DNA of 64,000 nt, from positions 2,046,001 through 2,110,000 of the forward strand of contig NC_016633.1 in assembly GCF_000236685.1 (NCBI RefSeq), given 5' to 3'. Origin of the DNA: Sphaerochaeta pleomorpha str. Grapes. GTDB taxonomy: Bacteria > Spirochaetota > Spirochaetia > Sphaerochaetales > Sphaerochaetaceae. The notes under the pieces are model-generated. The model saw only the letters and a list, made by a program, of their open reading frames with translations. It was not told the origin of the DNA and searched no databases. The translations under genes and the position numbers were made by a program. Positions 51,958-60,238 of this stretch are shown here, piece by piece. Each line of letters opens with the position of its first letter. The first letter of the stretch is position 1.

Positions 51958-53391
51958 ATGAAAAGAAATTCAATACCGAGTCTATGCCTCACTCTCTTAT
52001 TGATCCTTACAGCAATTCCGGCTTTTTCAACCGGAACTTTGGAACAAGTAGTGGCATCACCGGTCAACATGACCCAGCAAGTGGTAACTGATGACAGGAT
52101 CTCGACTGATATACAATCGATTGAACGCCTCTACCGATATGTCGACAGCATCTATTATGAGGATGTCGACAAAGAAAAAGTTTTTGAGGGCCTTGCTTCC
52201 GCTATGATTGCCTCACTGGGCGATCGCTATTCATTCTACATACCTCCTTCGGAGGCCGGTGATTATGAAGAGGGAAACATTGGCATTTATGGGGGGATCG
52301 GAACCTATCTCAACAAACCCTCCCCGGAATTCATGGATCCCAAAGACCCCTCATCCTACATGATCACTATCATAACCCCGTTCCCAGGGTCCCCGGCCCA
52401 AAGGGCAGGCTTGATGGCAGGAGACCTGATTAGCCATATCGATGGGGAAAAGGTAGATGATCTGACCAGCAGCGAAGCCAGCAAGAAGCTCAGGGGAGAA
52501 CCAAACACTGAGGTAACGATAACTGTTTACCGGAATGGCTCATCCTTTGACCTGACGCTGAAAAGGGAAAAGATTTCGACCCCGACTGTGGAAGGCGAAG
52601 TCATCGACGGGGATATCGGGTATATAATCCTCTATGAATATACTCCCCAGACCGGCGTACAATTGCAGAAAAAAGTTACCGAACTAACCAAAAAGCAGAT
52701 AAAAGGCCTCATCATTGACGAGCGCAATAATTCAGGCGGGGCTGTAGACGGAGCCTTACAGTCTGCAAACATTTTCTTGCCGGCAGGAAAAACACTGGTA
52801 ACCATACAAGGCAAGAAAGGTACCAATAATGACCAACGCTATATTTCCACAGGTACCCAGAGTTTCCCTGAGGACATACCAATAGTCATTCTTACCAATG
52901 GAGGTTCGGCGTCGTCCTCGGAAATCTTTGCCGCTGCCTTGCATGACAACGATAGAGCCACTTTGATCGGTACAAAAACCTTCGGCAAAGGAATTGTGCA
53001 GGATGTGTTCAAATTCGGGGAAGGCTTCGCCCAGATCACTACAGCCCATTACTACACCCCTGATAATAAAAACATACATGGCCTTGGCATCGAACCAGAT
53101 ATCCTTGTCGAAGGCATTGAACTGAAAGACGAACAAATACCAGCGTATGAACAGCTGATGAATGACAAGGTTATCGCTAACTTTGCAAAAGAACATCCTG
53201 ATTTTACCGTAGAGAATATCAGGTTGTTTGCAGAACAGAACAAAGATAGGGGAATAGACTCAGACATTCTCTCAATACTGATGAGAAATGAATATTATTC
53301 GAAGATCCCCTATGACAAGAGACCTCTCGGTGACTTGGTTTTCGATACCCAGCTCAAGCGCGGTGTCGACTTTTTAAGGACAGGTAAATGA
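51958..53391 (+). CDS. Carboxy-terminal processing protease (S41/Prc-CtpA family)
   Basis: This 477-residue exported serine protease starts with a signal peptide (MKRNSIPSLCLTLLLILTAIPAFS). An N-terminal cap, a PDZ domain (about 115-195; GGIGTYL...FPGSPAQRAGLMAGDLISHIDG) and the S41 domain follow. The catalytic Ser is in NGGSASSSEIFAAAL and the Lys is in TKTFGKGIVQ. It probably trims or degrades envelope proteins. Its stop overlaps the rsmE start (ATGA). Confidence 0.92.
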   Translation: MKRNSIPSLCLTLLLILTAIPAFSTGTLEQVVASPVNMTQQVVTDDRISTDIQSIERLYRYVDSIYYEDVDKEKVFEGLASAMIASLGDRYSFYIPPSEAGDYEEGNIGIYGGIGTYLNKPSPEFMDPKDPSSYMITIITPFPGSPAQRAGLMAGDLISHIDGEKVDDLTSSEASKKLRGEPNTEVTITVYRNGSSFDLTLKREKISTPTVEGEVIDGDIGYIILYEYTPQTGVQLQKKVTELTKKQIKGLIIDERNNSGGAVDGALQSANIFLPAGKTLVTIQGKKGTNNDQRYISTGTQSFPEDIPIVILTNGGSASSSEIFAAALHDNDRATLIGTKTFGKGIVQDVFKFGEGFAQITTAHYYTPDNKNIHGLGIEPDILVEGIELKDEQIPAYEQLMNDKVIANFAKEHPDFTVENIRLFAEQNKDRGIDSDILSILMRNEYYSKIPYDKRPLGDLVFDTQLKRGVDFLRTGK

Positions 53392-54185
53392 GGCAATACC
53401 TCCTAGGGCCTTCCTTTTCGGGACAAACGACATTTACCGTTTCCAAAAAGGAAAGCCAGTACCTGACCAGGGTTTTACGAATCAAGGAAGGTCAATGCTT
53501 TGCCGGCATAGACCGTAACGGGACAATCTGGGACCTGCAGATGGAATCGGTCGGCAAAGAATCCTGCACTCTTTCCTGCCAGAAGGCAGCAGAGGGAAAA
53601 GCAAAACAGACAACCGATTCCATGCCTTCCTATGGAGGTCCCTTTCCTAGGATTTTTCTCTACCAATGCATTTGCAAAGGCAAAAAGATCGAACAAATCG
53701 TTCGGCAGGCAACTGAGATTGGGGTAGAGGAAATCACGTTGGTCCAGAGCAGATACTGTGTCAGTGATTTTTCCAACAAAACGGAAAAAACTGTCTCTGT
53801 CAGGGGCGAGCGCCTTGAAGCACAAATCAAGGAAGCCATACAGCAGAGCGGATCACCGATTGCGACGCATATCGGTGAGAAAACGATCAAACTGGAAGAT
53901 CTCCCAAAACACTGGAATGACAGAGGCCTTGCGATTTTTTTCCATCAGAGTGAGATATCCCAGCAAACCAGCCTTGGAAAACTTCTGGAAACGGTCCCGA
54001 TTTCGACCCCTATCGCTGTAATCATAGGCTCAGAGGGAGGATTCTCTGACGAAGAGTGTCTGTTTTTGGAAACCTCAGGTTTCAAACCGGTTTTATTAAA
54101 AACAAATATTCTCAGGGCTGAGACTGCTGCAACCTATGCCATTTCCGCCATACAGGTTTTACTGACTGAAAAAGAAACCCAATAA
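53388..54185 (+). CDS. rsmE: 16S rRNA m3U1498 methyltransferase
   Basis: This 265-residue SPOUT enzyme has an N-terminal PUA-like domain (FTVSKKESQYLTRVLRIKEG). The C-terminal trefoil knot shows VIIGSEGGFSDEE and the terminal ILRAETAATYAIS, the SAM-binding loops. It overlaps the protease gene by 4 bp, so the two are co-translated. Confidence 0.92.
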   Translation: MRQYLLGPSFSGQTTFTVSKKESQYLTRVLRIKEGQCFAGIDRNGTIWDLQMESVGKESCTLSCQKAAEGKAKQTTDSMPSYGGPFPRIFLYQCICKGKKIEQIVRQATEIGVEEITLVQSRYCVSDFSNKTEKTVSVRGERLEAQIKEAIQQSGSPIATHIGEKTIKLEDLPKHWNDRGLAIFFHQSEISQQTSLGKLLETVPISTPIAVIIGSEGGFSDEECLFLETSGFKPVLLKTNILRAETAATYAISAIQVLLTEKETQ

Positions 54186-54335
54186 GAAAAATAAACCGTG
54201 ACACCTCTCCTTGTTGTAGTGTAAATTTTTCCGTAACATTTTTAGAATATTTCCCAACGGGACCCCCTAGCAGATTAATATCTCATCACCTGGCAATTAC
54301 CAAGGGAATCCCTCTGTATATTCAGGAGATTTGAA

Positions 54336-55459
54336 ATGTCATGTATTATCATTTCAACGGATTGGAGATTCAAGGAGAAATTCAAGAACCGCTTTCCAAA
54401 AAACTTTCTCATAGCTTTCAGTTTGGCTACAAAATTGATTCAGTCGGCGGAAAGAGGTTTATTTGACGGTGACGACTATATTGTCGTAGATGAAAAACTG
54501 GGGAATTACAGCCAGACTTTCCTGATAGGAGAGCTGCAAAAGGCACACAACACCACAGAAGTCTTCCTTTTCATTGACAAGGGGAACCACGGCCCTGAAC
54601 TTCCATTGGTAGACTTCCCTATAAAAATAGTGTTCAAGGACTCCCTGGATTACCCTAAGTTTTTCGAATCCCTGGAAGCATCCCGCGCTTCAACAGGCCA
54701 GAGGGCTGAACAAACCAACCGATGTTTTCGTAATTGCCTGATAGGCGAAAGCGATTGCATGCATGAAGTCCGGGAAAAATTGGCTTTGTACTCCATTTCC
54801 CCCTGCTCGATACATCTCTGTGGCGAAACAGGAACCGGCAAAGAAATTGCAGCAAACTCAATACATTCGGCAATGTATCCGTCGAGAAACATAGTAAGTA
54901 TAAATAGTTCCCTACTGGGAGGGTCTCTCGGGGATTCTATATTTTTCGGCCATGCAAAAGGCGCTTTTACCGATGGAAGAACCGAAGTCCAGGGACTTGT
55001 AGAGGAAGCCAACGGTTCGAGTCGTTTTTGGATGAAATAGAGAACCTTTCCTTAGGTTCTCAGGCAAATATGCTCAGGCTTCTGGAAACGGGACAATACC
55101 GAAGGCTGGGAGACCCCCAGATACGATATTCCTCCTTCAGGCTCATTACGGCATCAAACAAGAATCTCCAGGAATTGATTGAAAGAAACCTCATCAGGAG
55201 AGATTTCTTCTATAGGATTACCGACACAACAATCAGGCTTCCCCCCTTACGGGAACATAGGCAAGATATTCGGGAACTGACAGATTTTTACCTACAAAAC
55301 CATTTCCCTGAAAAATTTCTCGATAACGAAGATTTGATGCTTTTCGAACGGTATAACTGGCCTGGCAATGTACGGCAACTCTTCTCCACACTCAAACGTT
55401 GCGGGGTAAGAAGCGGGGATAAAGCGAGGATAGAAGTAAGCTTTGAAGACTTCGTCTAG
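54336..55459 (+). pseudogene. Sigma-54-type AAA+ regulator, frameshifted and degenerate
   Basis: Two frames form one protein. Residues 1-115 are an unrecognised N-terminal domain with a possible receiver-like fold. An AAA+ domain then opens (LCGETGTGKEIAANSIHSAM, Walker A) and stops at 55040. The rest continues in another frame from about 55020 (FLDEIENLSLGSQANMLRLLETGQYRRLG ... RRDFFYRI ... YNWPGNVRQL). A single missing base near 55023 explains the break: adding a T restores SSLFLDEIENL. The sigma-54-contacting GAFTGA loop reads GAFTDG, and no Fis-type HTH follows. AGGAGA precedes the ATG. Confidence 0.75.
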
Positions 55460-55877
55460 CATTGGATTATCCACCAGTTATCCACAAGCCAAATTAGTTT
55501 GTCATAAGTTCTTAGATGATATTCCCTTGTTTTTAAATACAGTGTCACCAAGAATTATCTCATACTGAAAGTAAAAGGACAGCTTGTGGATAACTTGTTA
55601 ACAACTTATGAAAGCAACACTTCTTACAAACCTTTCCAACCTACTAAAAACCTAATAATAATTATATAGAAACTAAAGCAAATCTGTTACAAATTAAAAT
55701 AATTAATTCTTTACAAAGGAATTAGTTGTCACTTTACCTGTATGAGTCAAAATAAAGCCATTGGTTATGCTCTCCTTCTGGCTGGGAAAGGGTCTATACA
55801 AGGTGTTATTTTTGTCTTGTGGATAACCTGTGGATAAGTATAAAAGATTATATAGGAACTCTAGTAAAAACAGGGAC
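55460..55877. other. DnaA-box-rich, AT-rich intergenic region (candidate replication origin or DnaA-binding locus)
   Basis: This 418-bp gap has no credible gene. It contains four perfect DnaA boxes (TTATCCACA or its complement) at 55478-55486, 55585-55593, 55818-55826 and 55829-55837, and one single-mismatch box (TTATCCACC) at 55467-55475. The outer boxes form two tandem pairs with an 11-bp period, pointing inward from opposite ends. Between them lies a very AT-rich stretch (about 55640-55730). No dnaA, dnaN or rpmH gene lies in the window, so origin status is inferred only. Confidence 0.6.
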
Positions 55878-57167
55878 TTACAATACCTTTTCAATAGCAA
55901 GACCAAGACCAAGGAGTTTCTGGGAAAGAGCTTCGTATCCCCGTTCGATCTGGTATATATTCTCAATCCTGGTGACTCCCTCAGCACAGGAAGCCGCAAT
56001 GACAAGAGCCATACCTGCCCGGACATCGGGACTTGTCACAATTGAGCCATGCAACCTACTCGGACCATTCACCACAGCACGGTGAGGATCACACAAAATG
56101 ATATCGGCACCCATACGAATCAGCCAGTCGACAAAAAACATTCGTGACTCGAACATTTTCTCATGTACCAGGATGGAACCTTTCATTTGTGTCGCACAGA
56201 CAGTAATGATGCTTAAAAGATCCGGGGGAAAACCCGGCCAAGGGGAATCATCGACTTTCCCCGTATGTCCACCGACTTCCCTGTATAACAAACGTTTCTG
56301 CTTTCGGGGAATAAGAATTGAGGTAGGCCCGTCGATGAGAAAATCCAACCCTATGCGTTGGAAACCCAAGCGAATCATCCGAAGATGTTCAACTTGGACA
56401 CCCCTAAGCAAAATTTCTCCGCCGCTTGCACCTGCTAAGCCGATGAACGACCCGGTTTCCATAAAATCGCTACCGAGGGTAAAGCTACAGCCATGCAGTC
56501 GTTTCTTTCCTGTGATTCTCAGCAAATTCGACCCTATACCTTCGATCTTGCAACCCATCAGGTTCAACATCATGCACAGGTCCTGGACATGGGGTTCACT
56601 TGCAGCATTCAAGACAACGCTTTCCCCCTCGGCAAGGGATGCAGCCATTATCACATTCTCGGTAGCCGTAACAGAAGTCTCATCAAGAAAAACGGTATTT
56701 CCTTTCAACCTGGAATGATTTGCATGGATATATAAAGAACCATCTTCCTCGAGACTGCAGGTAGCATCCAACGATGAAAGACCCAGAAAATGGGTATCCA
56801 ACCTCCGCAATCCGATAACATCTCCCCCCGGAGGGGTCAACCTCGCCTCTTGGCATATTGCCAGCAAAGGACCGAGGAACAGGATGGAACCTCTTACAGC
56901 CTCTACAAGCTCTTCACTGAGAAACCCTTTGCGTGTACCGCTGGTGATGTCCAGGGTGTGGGAATCGACAACTACTACCGAAGAACCGATACCTTTGAGA
57001 AGCTTACACATGACAGAGACATCCTCGATGTCAGGTACATTGCAAAGGCGGACGGTATCGTCGGTAAGCAACGTGGCGGCAAGACAAGGCAAGGCGGCAT
57101 TTTTATTGCCACTTATCGTTATTTCACCACTGGCAGGTTTACCACCCTTAATTAGATAGGCCCCCAT
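55878..57167 (-). CDS. murA: UDP-N-acetylglucosamine 1-carboxyvinyltransferase with Asp in place of catalytic Cys
   Basis: This 429-residue enzyme performs the first step of peptidoglycan precursor synthesis, with an EPSP-synthase-like fold. GNKNAALP near residue 20 holds the catalytic Lys. The loop ARLTPPGGDVIGLR places Asp116 where most MurA enzymes have the PEP-binding Cys (PGGCAIG). This natural replacement is known in Borrelia, Chlamydia and Mycobacterium and gives fosfomycin insensitivity. A promoter TTGTTA-17-TACCAT and GGGGG before the ATG suggest a short leader. It lies next to the DnaA-box region. Confidence 0.9.
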   Translation of the reverse strand: MGAYLIKGGKPASGEITISGNKNAALPCLAATLLTDDTVRLCNVPDIEDVSVMCKLLKGIGSSVVVVDSHTLDITSGTRKGFLSEELVEAVRGSILFLGPLLAICQEARLTPPGGDVIGLRRLDTHFLGLSSLDATCSLEEDGSLYIHANHSRLKGNTVFLDETSVTATENVIMAASLAEGESVVLNAASEPHVQDLCMMLNLMGCKIEGIGSNLLRITGKKRLHGCSFTLGSDFMETGSFIGLAGASGGEILLRGVQVEHLRMIRLGFQRIGLDFLIDGPTSILIPRKQKRLLYREVGGHTGKVDDSPWPGFPPDLLSIITVCATQMKGSILVHEKMFESRMFFVDWLIRMGADIILCDPHRAVVNGPSRLHGSIVTSPDVRAGMALVIAASCAEGVTRIENIYQIERGYEALSQKLLGLGLAIEKVL

Positions 57168-57220
57168 CGTTATCCCCCAGACAATGGTACCTTCTCAGCT
57201 AGGAATTAACAAGGCCGATG

Positions 57221-57250
57221 TTGCTACAATTCATAAAAGGGTGGTACTAT
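57221..57250 (+). promoter_or_regulatory. PfkB-family kinase promoter, leaderless type
   Basis: TTGCTA (57221-57226), 18 bp, TACTAT (57245-57250), then 8 nt to ATG 57259. No Shine-Dalgarno is present. Confidence 0.6.
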
Positions 57251-57258
57251 ACCTATAC

Positions 57259-58275
57259 ATGAAGCAAACGGAAAAAAGGGTCTATGGCATTGGCAACCCC
57301 CTCATTGACATCATAGTTAGCGTCGAAGAGCAAGATCTTGTAGATCTGGGGATCCATAAGGGAACCATGGCTCTGATCGGTGAAGAAAGGATGAAAGAAC
57401 TCCTTGCTTTCAGCAAAACAAAAGAAACCTCATTTTCATGCGGGGGTTCATGCCCGAATACAATCATAGCACTTGCTTCACTGGGGATTGAAACCACCTT
57501 AGCCGGAAAAATCGGGAATGACGAGAATGGCGAAATCTATGAAAAGAAACTGAAAACCTTGCAGGTCAAGGATGAACTGGTGAGGACTGACAAGCAGCCA
57601 ACAGGTTCCACCGTCATTCTGGTAACCCCGGACAGTGAACGGAGCATGAACACATTTCTCGGGGCAAACCGCCTTTTCGACGAGAATGATGTAAACACAG
57701 AAACGGTAGGACAAGCTGATTTCTTCCATTTCACCGGGTACATGTGGGACACGGAAAGCCAGCAGCGCTCCATACGCAAAGCCCTTGCCATTTCCAAGGA
57801 AAACAACACAACCGTATCATTTGACATTGCAGACCCCTTTGCGGTAGGGCGATATCGTGAAACGTTCCTTTCCCTTATCAAAAACCAATGCAATATTGTC
57901 TATGCAAACAGGGAAGAGGCCAGGATTCTCTTTGATAATTACGACCCCTACGAATGCTGCAGGTCAATGGGGAAACTCTGCGAGACTGCAATTGTAAAGA
58001 ATGGAAAAAAAGGTTCCTATGTCTGCCATAACGGTTTAATCCATACTATTCCGGTAAAAGGTCCTGTGATACCGGTGGATACTACAGGCGCAGGTGATGT
58101 CTATGCAGCAGGTTTCCTCTATGGTCAATGCCATAACCTAAGCATTGAAGACTCAGCGCTTATAGCATCGATCCTCGCTGGACAAATCATTACCCAAAGG
58201 GGTGCCCAGTTCTCAACAGAACAGGCAAAGGTGCTGAGAGAAATGCTAGATTCAGGATTTTGGTGCGACCTTTGA
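57259..58275 (+). CDS. PfkB-family carbohydrate/nucleoside kinase (adenosine-kinase-like)
   Basis: This 338-residue kinase has the PfkB signatures: VYGIGNPLIDIIVSV at the N-terminus, the substrate-region CGGSCPNTIIALASLG, and VDTTGAGDVYAAGFLYG with the catalytic Asp. The closest layout is adenosine/ribokinase-like. A nucleoside hydrolase gene elsewhere in the window fits salvage, but the substrate is not certain. The end overlaps the convergent MFS gene by 24 bp. Confidence 0.88.
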   Translation: MKQTEKRVYGIGNPLIDIIVSVEEQDLVDLGIHKGTMALIGEERMKELLAFSKTKETSFSCGGSCPNTIIALASLGIETTLAGKIGNDENGEIYEKKLKTLQVKDELVRTDKQPTGSTVILVTPDSERSMNTFLGANRLFDENDVNTETVGQADFFHFTGYMWDTESQQRSIRKALAISKENNTTVSFDIADPFAVGRYRETFLSLIKNQCNIVYANREEARILFDNYDPYECCRSMGKLCETAIVKNGKKGSYVCHNGLIHTIPVKGPVIPVDTTGAGDVYAAGFLYGQCHNLSIEDSALIASILAGQIITQRGAQFSTEQAKVLREMLDSGFWCDL

Positions 58276-59451
58276 AAAAGGCTTTGCCAGGAAAAGTACC
58301 GACAAACAGCCAAAACCCGAAACCAAAACCCAGTACAGACTGATAGAACCCCATTTCAAGACAGCTAGGGCCACCATTGCAGCAATCAGGCCCCCAATTT
58401 GCATCAGCATGGAGTTAAGGCTGAGGGCGGAGGAACGTACCGAAGAATCGAGAGCAAGGTTGAACAAGACACCCCCGACAACGGAGACTATGCCAAGCAG
58501 AAAATATATCAGGGCATAGGCGATACAGAAAGTGACAACATTCCCACTTACAGCAAGTATCATTTCCATTCCAAACGTTAAAAACAAACCAATCAGGAAA
58601 AGACAGTTCGCCCGACTTTTTTTCAAAAGGACCTTTGCCGAGAAGGCCCCTGCAACACTTGCTACAAAAACCATGCCTCCAACCAAGCCAAGGACCCAGA
58701 GCTTTCCATTACTGGCAAGCAGCCCCTTCAAAAATGGTTGCCAATAGCTTTCAAGGGAAGCAAGCAATAGTCCCTGCATGCCTGTATAGGTGATAAAATA
58801 CACAAGGAAAGGTTTCCCCTTTACCTGTAAAAAAAGCAGGGAAGCCTGTTCTCTAAGTGCAACGCGAGGAAGTCTCGGATTCTGGTCCTTTTCGATCAGA
58901 AAACTCACAAGGATGCAGTTGAAAAAAAGCAGAGCCATCCTTACGACCAGGACCAGGTCACATAGATGGGCCCCTTCCCTTCCCTTGGCAAGAAGATACC
59001 CTCCGATAAAGGAACCTACAGCCAGGGAGACACTCGTACAGATATCCATTGCTACCATTGCATTCTCGAGTTTCCCATTATTACCCAGTTGGTCCTCTAT
59101 AAGCAGGGCATCGAGGCTTCCGCTTCCAAAAGCCCTCCCAAGACCAGTGAGTGAGAATCCCAAAAGAAGAAATCCAACCGACGGGGAAAAGATACAGAGG
59201 GAACCAAGCAGAGATAAAACCTGCCCGGCCTGATAGCTGTTCCTTCTACCTTTCGCATCACAGAATATTCCACTGGGAACTTCAAACAGGAGCATTGTCC
59301 CCGAATAGCAGAGCATGGCTAATCCAAGGTAGAATAGTGAGTACCCTTTGCTTACCACCAAGAGACCCATAGCGGGAATCAACAATCCTGTAGCAACCGA
59401 CCCAAAGGAAAGAACCAGAAGGTACGGTCCTATCGTATTGCGCCTAACCAT
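58252..59451 (-). CDS. Major facilitator superfamily transporter
   Basis: This protein of about 399 residues has 12 hydrophobic segments. The loop after helix 2 reads GIFCDAKGRRNSYQAG, matching the MFS GxxxDrxGRR motif. The substrate is not deducible. Met 59451 is the start: its ATG overlaps the end of the ArsR-type gene by 8 bp. The pair reads as a regulator-exporter unit for a toxic compound or metal. Confidence 0.85.
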   Translation of the reverse strand: MVRRNTIGPYLLVLSFGSVATGLLIPAMGLLVVSKGYSLFYLGLAMLCYSGTMLLFEVPSGIFCDAKGRRNSYQAGQVLSLLGSLCIFSPSVGFLLLGFSLTGLGRAFGSGSLDALLIEDQLGNNGKLENAMVAMDICTSVSLAVGSFIGGYLLAKGREGAHLCDLVLVVRMALLFFNCILVSFLIEKDQNPRLPRVALREQASLLFLQVKGKPFLVYFITYTGMQGLLLASLESYWQPFLKGLLASNGKLWVLGLVGGMVFVASVAGAFSAKVLLKKSRANCLFLIGLFLTFGMEMILAVSGNVVTFCIAYALIYFLLGIVSVVGGVLFNLALDSSVRSSALSLNSMLMQIGGLIAAMVALAVLKWGSISLYWVLVSGFGCLSVLFLAKPFSKVAPKS

Positions 59452-59965
59452 GGTACAGCACCAAGGAGTACACAAAAGGAATGGTTTCCTTGTTCTTCTC
59501 TTCATGTTTTTCTATGAATGATTCAATGATCTCATTCAAGTGATCTGCTTGGCTTTGGGTAAGATGCAGGACACCTGTTTTAATATCAGCCGAAAAGTGA
59601 CCGGAATCTTGGTCAAAATCCTTTATTTTCTTGAAAAAATCATCCTGGACTTCCTTCAGCAGATTCTGGGTTACCACTTCCCTCTCATCCCCCTGCAAAC
59701 CTCCGAGGCTGACTGTGACCAGGGTTTTCCGGTAATAGGTGGCAGTAATTCCATGGATCAATTGCTGGCGGTCCAGCTCGACAATTCCCAGTTCCACAAG
59801 TTTGAGGATATGGTGCTTTGCACTCGAGCTGGTAATTTCCAAGGCATTGGCAACCATTTTAGGGGTCATCGGTCCATTCACGGAGAGAAGCTGAAGAATT
59901 TTCTGACGGGTGGGTTGCATGAAGATTTTCAACTGTTCTGTAGTCGTAAGGGTTATTGTGTTCAT
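59444..59965 (-). CDS. ArsR-type winged-helix regulator
   Basis: This protein of 173 residues starts at 59965 (MNTITLTTTEQ). The wHTH is TRQKILQLLSVNGPMTPKMVANALEITSSSAKHHILKLVELGIVEL, residues 17-62. A C-terminal region of about 100 residues follows. The promoter holds a 19-bp inverted repeat between its -35 and -10 boxes, so the protein likely represses itself and the overlapping MFS gene. No clear metal-binding Cys cluster is seen, so the ligand may be organic. Confidence 0.8.
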   Translation of the reverse strand: MNTITLTTTEQLKIFMQPTRQKILQLLSVNGPMTPKMVANALEITSSSAKHHILKLVELGIVELDRQQLIHGITATYYRKTLVTVSLGGLQGDEREVVTQNLLKEVQDDFFKKIKDFDQDSGHFSADIKTGVLHLTQSQADHLNEIIESFIEKHEEKNKETIPFVYSLVLYHG

Positions 59966-59972
59966 AACAATA

Positions 59973-60002
59973 TATATAACATAACATTTATTGTTATGTA
60001 AA
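59973..60002 (-). promoter_or_regulatory. arsR-MFS promoter with operator in its spacer, leaderless type
   Basis: On the minus strand, TTTACA (59997-60002), 18 bp, TATATA (59973-59978), then 7 nt to ATG 59965. The spacer is filled by CATAACA-ATAAA-TGTTATG (59980-59998), a perfect 7-bp-armed inverted repeat. This is an ideal place for self-repression. Confidence 0.65.
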
Positions 60003-60083
60003 GAATAATGATGCTTCTTTTTGTTTTTATATACAATTTCTACCACTGTCTAAAAATAAGGTCTAAAAATAACGTTTTTTTAC

Positions 60084-60112
60084 TTGCATTAATCACTATA
60101 TCTTGTTATCAT
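60084..60112 (+). promoter_or_regulatory. metK promoter
   Basis: TTGCAT (60084-60089), 17 bp, TATCAT (60107-60112). The expected start, about 60118-60120, falls just before the riboswitch aptamer. Confidence 0.65.
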
Positions 60113-60117
60113 CCCAA

Positions 60118-60238
60118 CAATGACGTCGATTTGACAGCCTCCCGGCTTGCAGACGTCAATAAAGAAACTTGCTAAAAGGGGAGCGCGGTCTATTTCCGCC
60201 ATATATCCCCCTTCCGCAGTTCCTAAAGGAAGGGTTTC
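60118..60238 (+). ncRNA. SAM-II riboswitch with translational expression platform in the metK leader
   Basis: The aptamer spans about 60121-60183. Helix P1 is TGACGTC (60121-60127) with GACGTCA (60152-60158). The conserved SAM-II nucleotides GATTTG, GGCTTGCAG and, 3' of P1, AATAAA and GCTAAAAGGGG are present in order. Loop TCCC (60140-60143) can pair with GGGA (60179-60182) as the pseudoknot. Downstream, CCCTTCC (60209-60215) is fully complementary to the Shine-Dalgarno GGAAGGG (60228-60234). GGGGA (60178-60182) can alternatively pair with TCCCC (60206-60210), freeing the ribosome site. Bound SAM should therefore switch metK off. SAM-II is best known from alpha-proteobacteria. Confidence 0.8.

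Noticed and set aside
54186-54335. Sigma-54 promoter (-24/-12) before the AAA+ regulator
   Set aside because: A TGGCA occurs near 54292 but lacks a correctly spaced TTGC.
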